A DNA stretch of 36,670 nucleotides from the NCBI GenBank assembly GCA_024398295.1, contig JAKSJL010000015.1, positions 1-36,670 of the forward strand. The letters are read 5' to 3'. The stretch comes from Bacteroidales bacterium (GTDB taxonomy: Bacteria; Bacteroidota; Bacteroidia; Bacteroidales; UBA932). Positions 33,416 through 36,670 of this stretch are shown one piece after another (position 1 is the first letter of the stretch; each line of letters opens with the position of its first letter). The position numbers and the translations under genes are program-made. Under the pieces are notes generated by a model. The model was not told the DNA's origin. It searched no databases and saw only the letters and a program-made list of their open reading frames with translations.

Positions 33416-34561
33416 TTACTTCTTTGTGAAAGCTGCAGGTGCAGAGAACTTTACAGAAGGAAGCTCCTTGTCCCAGTCGATAGGATGAGCTACTGTAGAC
33501 TCTACGAGCTTAGCTGTGGCTGTGTATACGTCACCATTCTCAAGAGTGATGTCAATGGTGTAGTCATACTTGAGGGCAGTAGCCTTGTCGCAGCAGATCG
33601 CAAACTTGGCAGAGATGGAAGTGCTTGACTTCTTGGCAACGAGTGAGATGGTGTTTACAGCCTCTCCGTTGAACTTCTCTGCGGTAAGGTCAAATGAAGG
33701 ATTCTTGTATGCGATGGTTCCATTTGCAGTGATAGTGATGCTCTTGAGGGCGATAGAGGCAGCCTCTTCTGGGAGTGTGAAGTAGTCGCTTCTTACTGCA
33801 CCATTGTTAACCTGAGTGTAAGGACAAACGAGGTTGAGCTCTACAGGGTCAAGGCTCTTTACTGTGGTCTTGGCGTACTGGAAGATCCAGTCGGTCTGGA
33901 GGAACTGCTTGCCATAGCCTACGCCAGTGATGTCCTGAGTGGTGAGATCCTTGACTGGAACGGCCTTGATGTCTGCAGCCTCAACATATGGAAGATATGC
34001 ATAGATGGTATGCTCTCCCTTGCTGAAGGTTGCAGGCTCGCCACCGGCAACGAGAGCTGAAGAAGGAACCTCCTTGGTGAGCATGAACATTGTGCCGAAG
34101 TCGTCAGCCTCGCCTACCTCTGCAGGGGTGTACTTGAGGTTTGACTGTGTAGCCTCGCCAGCAGTTACAAATACACCGAGTACATCCTCTGGCATGAAAG
34201 AGATGTATCTTGCATAATTGTCTGCAATGTTTGCCTTGAGTGAAAGTGCACCGGCTACTACTACCTCGCAGGTGGCATTCTGCTCACCAGAAGTGGCAGT
34301 GATGGTAGCGACACCGGATGCTACAGCTGTAACGACACCTTCTGCTACTGTAGCGATGGAAGCGTCAGAGGTGGCCCATGTGATGGTCTTGTCCTCTGCG
34401 TTCTCTGGAAGGACGGTAGCGACGAGTTTAGCTGTCTCTCCGGCCTTGAGGATGATTTCTGACTTGTCGAGAGTTACAGAAGAAACGAGTACTGGCTCTT
34501 TCTTACAGCCAGTCAGCGCGAGTACGAAAAGTACTGCAGCAAGAGCAAAAAACTTTTTCAT
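33416..34561 (-). CDS. Lipoprotein with BIG2 Ig-like and fimbrillin-like domains
   Basis: A 381-residue lipoprotein with lipobox LTGC (C19). Residues 28-105 form a bacterial Ig-like group 2 domain (VTLDKSEIILKAGETAKLVATVLP, TITWATSDASIATV). The rest resembles fimbrillin/Mfa-type folds: MPEDVLGVFV, FSKGEHTIYAYLPY, FQYAKTTV and repeated strand patterns to the C-terminal AFTKK. In fimbrillins these domains polymerise or bind at the surface; here, ahead of a receptor, a surface accessory or ligand-binding lipoprotein is as likely. It is the first gene of the operon, from a strong promoter at 34634-34665 with an inverted repeat in its leader. Confidence 0.72.
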   Translation of the reverse strand: MKKFFALAAVLFVLALTGCKKEPVLVSSVTLDKSEIILKAGETAKLVATVLPENAEDKTITWATSDASIATVAEGVVTAVASGVATITATSGEQNATCEVVVAGALSLKANIADNYARYISFMPEDVLGVFVTAGEATQSNLKYTPAEVGEADDFGTMFMLTKEVPSSALVAGGEPATFSKGEHTIYAYLPYVEAADIKAVPVKDLTTQDITGVGYGKQFLQTDWIFQYAKTTVKSLDPVELNLVCPYTQVNNGAVRSDYFTLPEEAASIALKSITITANGTIAYKNPSFDLTAEKFNGEAVNTISLVAKKSSTSISAKFAICCDKATALKYDYTIDITLENGDVYTATAKLVESTVAHPIDWDKELPSVKFSAPAAFTKK

Positions 34562-34594
34562 TCGTTATATTGTTAGATATTTTTGACGAAATAA

Positions 34595-34633
34595 GCGCCG
34601 ATTTGCATTATAAATTGTAACGCAAATCGGCGC
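34595..34633 (-). promoter_or_regulatory. 12-bp perfect inverted repeat at the operon start site
   Basis: GCGCCGATTTGC and its exact complement (34595-34606 and 34622-34633) flank a 15-base A/T-rich loop. On the minus strand the first arm starts directly after the -7 element, so the start point falls within it. It could fold as a 5' stem-loop of at least 8 bp in the RNA or act as a DNA operator. Confidence 0.75.
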
Positions 34634-34665
34634 CAAAGGTACAGATAATAATTTATTCCGCCAAA
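34634..34665 (-). promoter_or_regulatory. Promoter of the receptor operon
   Basis: On the minus strand TTTG (34665-34662), a 20-base spacer and TACCTTTG (34641-34634) match the Bacteroidota promoter consensus exactly. Expected start point is near 34630, about 70 bases ahead of the lipoprotein ATG at 34561. Confidence 0.75.
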
Positions 34666-34749
34666 AATACCAAAGTATTATAAGTGTGAGAAAAAAAGCG
34701 TCTGCCTGGTCAACTGATGCATATGAGCGTGCGGAGCATCCTCTTGAGC

Positions 34750-35247
34750 CTAGTCTTCCTTGATCATATCAGGGGCGGCTGGGATAGGGATGCCGTTCGT
34801 CTGCTTGACACTGTTCATCACAAATGCGGACTGGACTGAACCGAGTGAGTCAATGGTTCCCAGTACATTGATGAGGAACTCATTGTAGTACTTCATATCC
34901 GGTGCGTGAATCTTGAGGAGATAATCAAATTCGCCGGATACATTGTAGCACTCTGTCACCTGAGGAATATCCTTGATCCTTGAGGTGAAGTCACGGGCGA
35001 TTTCCTTTCCCATCTGACGAAGTTTAACACTGCAGAATACTACGAAGCCCTGGTTGAGCTTCTCGGCATCAAGGACTGCCACATACTTTTGGATGTATCC
35101 CTCACGCTCCAGCCTTTTGAGCCTTTCAAAGACAGGAGTCGTTGAAAGGTTTACCTTCGCCGCAAGTTCCTTGGTGGTGACCCTTGCGTTCTCCTGCATG
35201 CATCGGAGTATCTGGATGTCTGTGCTGTCAATCCGGCTGTCAATCAT
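34750..35247 (-). CDS. Lrp/AsnC family transcriptional regulator
   Basis: A 165-residue regulator. An N-terminal winged-helix DNA-binding domain (DSTDIQILRCMQENARVTTKELAAKVNLSTTPVFERLKRLE, about residues 6-50) is followed by the RAM/AsnC ligand-binding domain with the VTECYNVSGEFDYLLKI segment. ATG 35247 gives the normal N-terminus; an upstream in-frame GTG at 35265 lies inside a palindrome and is less likely. It is divergent from metY, so control of sulfur amino acid synthesis or of its own gene is plausible, with an amino acid as effector (inference). Confidence 0.9.
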   Translation of the reverse strand: MIDSRIDSTDIQILRCMQENARVTTKELAAKVNLSTTPVFERLKRLEREGYIQKYVAVLDAEKLNQGFVVFCSVKLRQMGKEIARDFTSRIKDIPQVTECYNVSGEFDYLLKIHAPDMKYYNEFLINVLGTIDSLGSVQSAFVMNSVKQTNGIPIPAAPDMIKED

Positions 35248-35262
35248 AATAGAAAAATATTC

Positions 35263-35278
35263 CACGGGTACCCCCGTG
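35263..35278. promoter_or_regulatory. Palindrome in the lrp-metY divergent region
   Basis: CACGGG-TACC-CCCGTG is an inverted repeat with 6-bp arms lying 16 bases upstream of the Lrp ATG. It could be an operator for the regulator itself or a leader hairpin. A TAttTTcG-like -7 candidate for lrp lies further upstream on the minus strand. Confidence 0.5.
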
Positions 35279-35374
35279 ATGGGTTTATATGTTTTTGTTT
35301 ATTCTGTATTATCTGCGAAAATAGTGATATTTTCTTATTATTCAAGGTTGCTTGTTTGAAAATTCTTTTGAGTA

Positions 35375-35382
35375 TACCTTTG
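35375..35382 (+). promoter_or_regulatory. -7 element of metY
   Basis: TACCTTTG is an exact TAnnTTTG match, with CTTG 20 bases upstream. The start point would be near 35386, giving a short leader to ATG 35394 or 35406. Confidence 0.6.
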
Positions 35383-35405
35383 CATAGAACAAAATGAGAA
35401 AACAT

Positions 35406-36670
35406 ATGAGCAAGAAACTACACCTCGAAACCCTCGCCCTTCATGTAGGACAGGAGACTCCAGATCCAGCAACAGATTCACGCGCGGTTCCAATCTATCA
35501 GACGACATCGTATGTGTTCCGCGACAGTCAGCATGCGGCAGACAGATTTGGCCTTCGCGACGCAGGTAATATATATGGTAGACTAACTAATTCGACACAG
35601 GGAGTCTTCGAGGACCGTATTGCAGCCCTTGAAGGTGGTGTCGCTGCTCTTGCTGTCGCATCTGGCGCGGCTGCAGTCACATACGCCCTTCAGAATATTG
35701 CGCAGAATGGCGACCATATCGTTGCGGCGGACAACCTCTACGGTGGCTCATTCAATCTGATTACCCACACCCTCAGCACGCAGGGCGTGTCCAGCACAAT
35801 AGTCAATGTTAATGACCTGGAAGCCCTTGAATCTGCGATTCAGCCTAATACAAAGGCCGTGTATGTCGAGACCTTCGGCAATCCTAATTCCGATGTTACC
35901 GATATCGATGCCATTGCTGAGATCGCCCATAAGCACAATGTCATCCTTATTGTAGACAATACTTTTGCGACTCCTCTTCTCCTTCGCCCAATCGAGCACG
36001 GGGCTGATGTGGTAGTTCACTCAGCTACAAAGTTCATCGGTGGCCATGGCTCAAGCCTTGGAGGCGTAATTGTGGATGCCGGAAAGTTCGACTGGAAGGC
36101 AAATGCAGACAAGTATCCGACTCTGGCGAAACCAGATCCAAGCTATCACGGAGCTGTATTCGCAGATGTTGCAGGTGCGGCGGCTTTTGTCACAAGAATC
36201 CGCGCCGTGATACTTAGGGACACAGGGGCTTGTATCTCTCCATTCAATGCTTGGATACTCCTCCAGGGAGTGGAGTCTCTTCCTCTCAGGATTGTGCGCC
36301 ATGTCCAGAATGCCCTCAAGGTCGTTGATTATCTTTCAAAGAACCCTAAGGTGGCGAAGGTAAATCACCCATCGCTTGCCGATCATCCAGACCACGCACT
36401 CTATGAGAAGTACTTCCCAAATGGTGGCGGTTCGATCTTTACCTTTGAAATAAAAGGGACGCAGGAAGACGCCTGGAAGTTCATCGATTCGCTAAAGATA
36501 TTCTCGCTTCTGGCAAATGTAGCCGACGTCAAGAGCCTTGTCATTCACCCTTACACGACGACGCATTCCCAGATGACTGCTGAGGAGCTGTCCCAGCAGC
36601 ATATCACTCCTACGACTGTGCGCCTATCGATAGGTGTTGAGCATATCGAGGATATCATAGATGACCTTGA
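35406..36670 (+). CDS. metY: O-acetylhomoserine sulfhydrylase, 3' end cut by window
   Basis: 421 codons of a PLP enzyme of the Cys/Met metabolism family are present; the family is about 425-430 residues, so only the last few are missing. The N-terminus KLHLETLALHVGQETPDPATDSRAVPIYQTTSY, the YGRLTNSTQ segment and the PLP lysine K209 in SATKFIGGHG are typical of MetY, which makes homocysteine from O-acetylhomoserine and sulfide; cystathionine-type enzymes are usually shorter, about 380 residues. ATG 35406 gives the usual MSKKLHLET start; an in-frame ATG at 35394 adds four residues and is also possible. It is divergent from the Lrp gene, which is its likely regulator. Confidence 0.93.
   Translation, partial: MSKKLHLETLALHVGQETPDPATDSRAVPIYQTTSYVFRDSQHAADRFGLRDAGNIYGRLTNSTQGVFEDRIAALEGGVAALAVASGAAAVTYALQNIAQNGDHIVAADNLYGGSFNLITHTLSTQGVSSTIVNVNDLEALESAIQPNTKAVYVETFGNPNSDVTDIDAIAEIAHKHNVILIVDNTFATPLLLRPIEHGADVVVHSATKFIGGHGSSLGGVIVDAGKFDWKANADKYPTLAKPDPSYHGAVFADVAGAAAFVTRIRAVILRDTGACISPFNAWILLQGVESLPLRIVRHVQNALKVVDYLSKNPKVAKVNHPSLADHPDHALYEKYFPNGGGSIFTFEIKGTQEDAWKFIDSLKIFSLLANVADVKSLVIHPYTTTHSQMTAEELSQQHITPTTVRLSIGVEHIEDIIDDL

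Noticed and set aside
34660-34749. Terminator after the Lrp gene
   Set aside because: A T-run follows the gene on the minus strand, but no stem of useful length lies directly before it.

Overview
The window looks like a chromosomal segment of a Bacteroidota bacterium, most likely a gut or rumen Bacteroidales; I cannot fix the genus. The evidence is of three kinds. The protein families are typical of the phylum: a TonB-dependent receptor with a carboxypeptidase-regulatory N-domain, DUF4876 and DUF6850 partners, a fimbrillin-like lipoprotein, a Fib_succ-type lipoprotein and stand-alone TrpB2. Starts lack clear Shine-Dalgarno sequences. Many genes carry the Bacteroidota promoter pattern TTTG-N19-21-TAnnTTTG. 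No rRNA, tRNA, CRISPR array, transposase or phage gene was seen.

Layout. 1-3480: terminator of an upstream unit, then a tight operon of a HAD phosphatase, a MINPP-type histidine phosphatase and a glycerol-1-phosphate dehydrogenase, closed by a strong terminator. 3494-7187 (minus): tcdA, purA, then trpB2 preceded by a 16-residue leader peptide with three consecutive Trp codons and an intrinsic terminator, a complete Trp attenuator. 7249-12654 (plus): serine hydrolase lipoprotein, Ser-rich DUF6515 protein with DUF456 membrane protein, then pepP-fabG. 12655-13293: about 640 bp without a convincing gene, holding a terminator and two roughly 130-bp copies of an intergenic repeat. 13294-16034: comF and a secreted glycoside hydrolase family 2 enzyme. 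16041-18772 (minus): Fib_succ-type lipoprotein and M3 peptidase. 18825-25367 (plus): S41 protease lipoprotein, DUF308 protein, aspartate aminotransferase, a second serine hydrolase and an M14 carboxypeptidase.

25479-34665 is the most distinctive part. A membrane iron-sulfur protein of NapH/NosR type, with three apparent degenerate HMA-like repeats at its C-terminus, faces a four-gene minus-strand operon: Ig/fimbrillin-like lipoprotein, TonB-dependent receptor, DUF4876 lipoprotein and DUF6850 outer-membrane barrel. The operon starts from a near-perfect promoter with a 12-bp inverted repeat at its start point, and the two units converge on a shared CTAG stop. I infer an outer-membrane uptake and inner-membrane redox unit, perhaps for a metal, but the ligand is unknown. 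34750-36670: an Lrp/AsnC regulator divergent from metY (O-acetylhomoserine sulfhydrylase), which runs off the window end.
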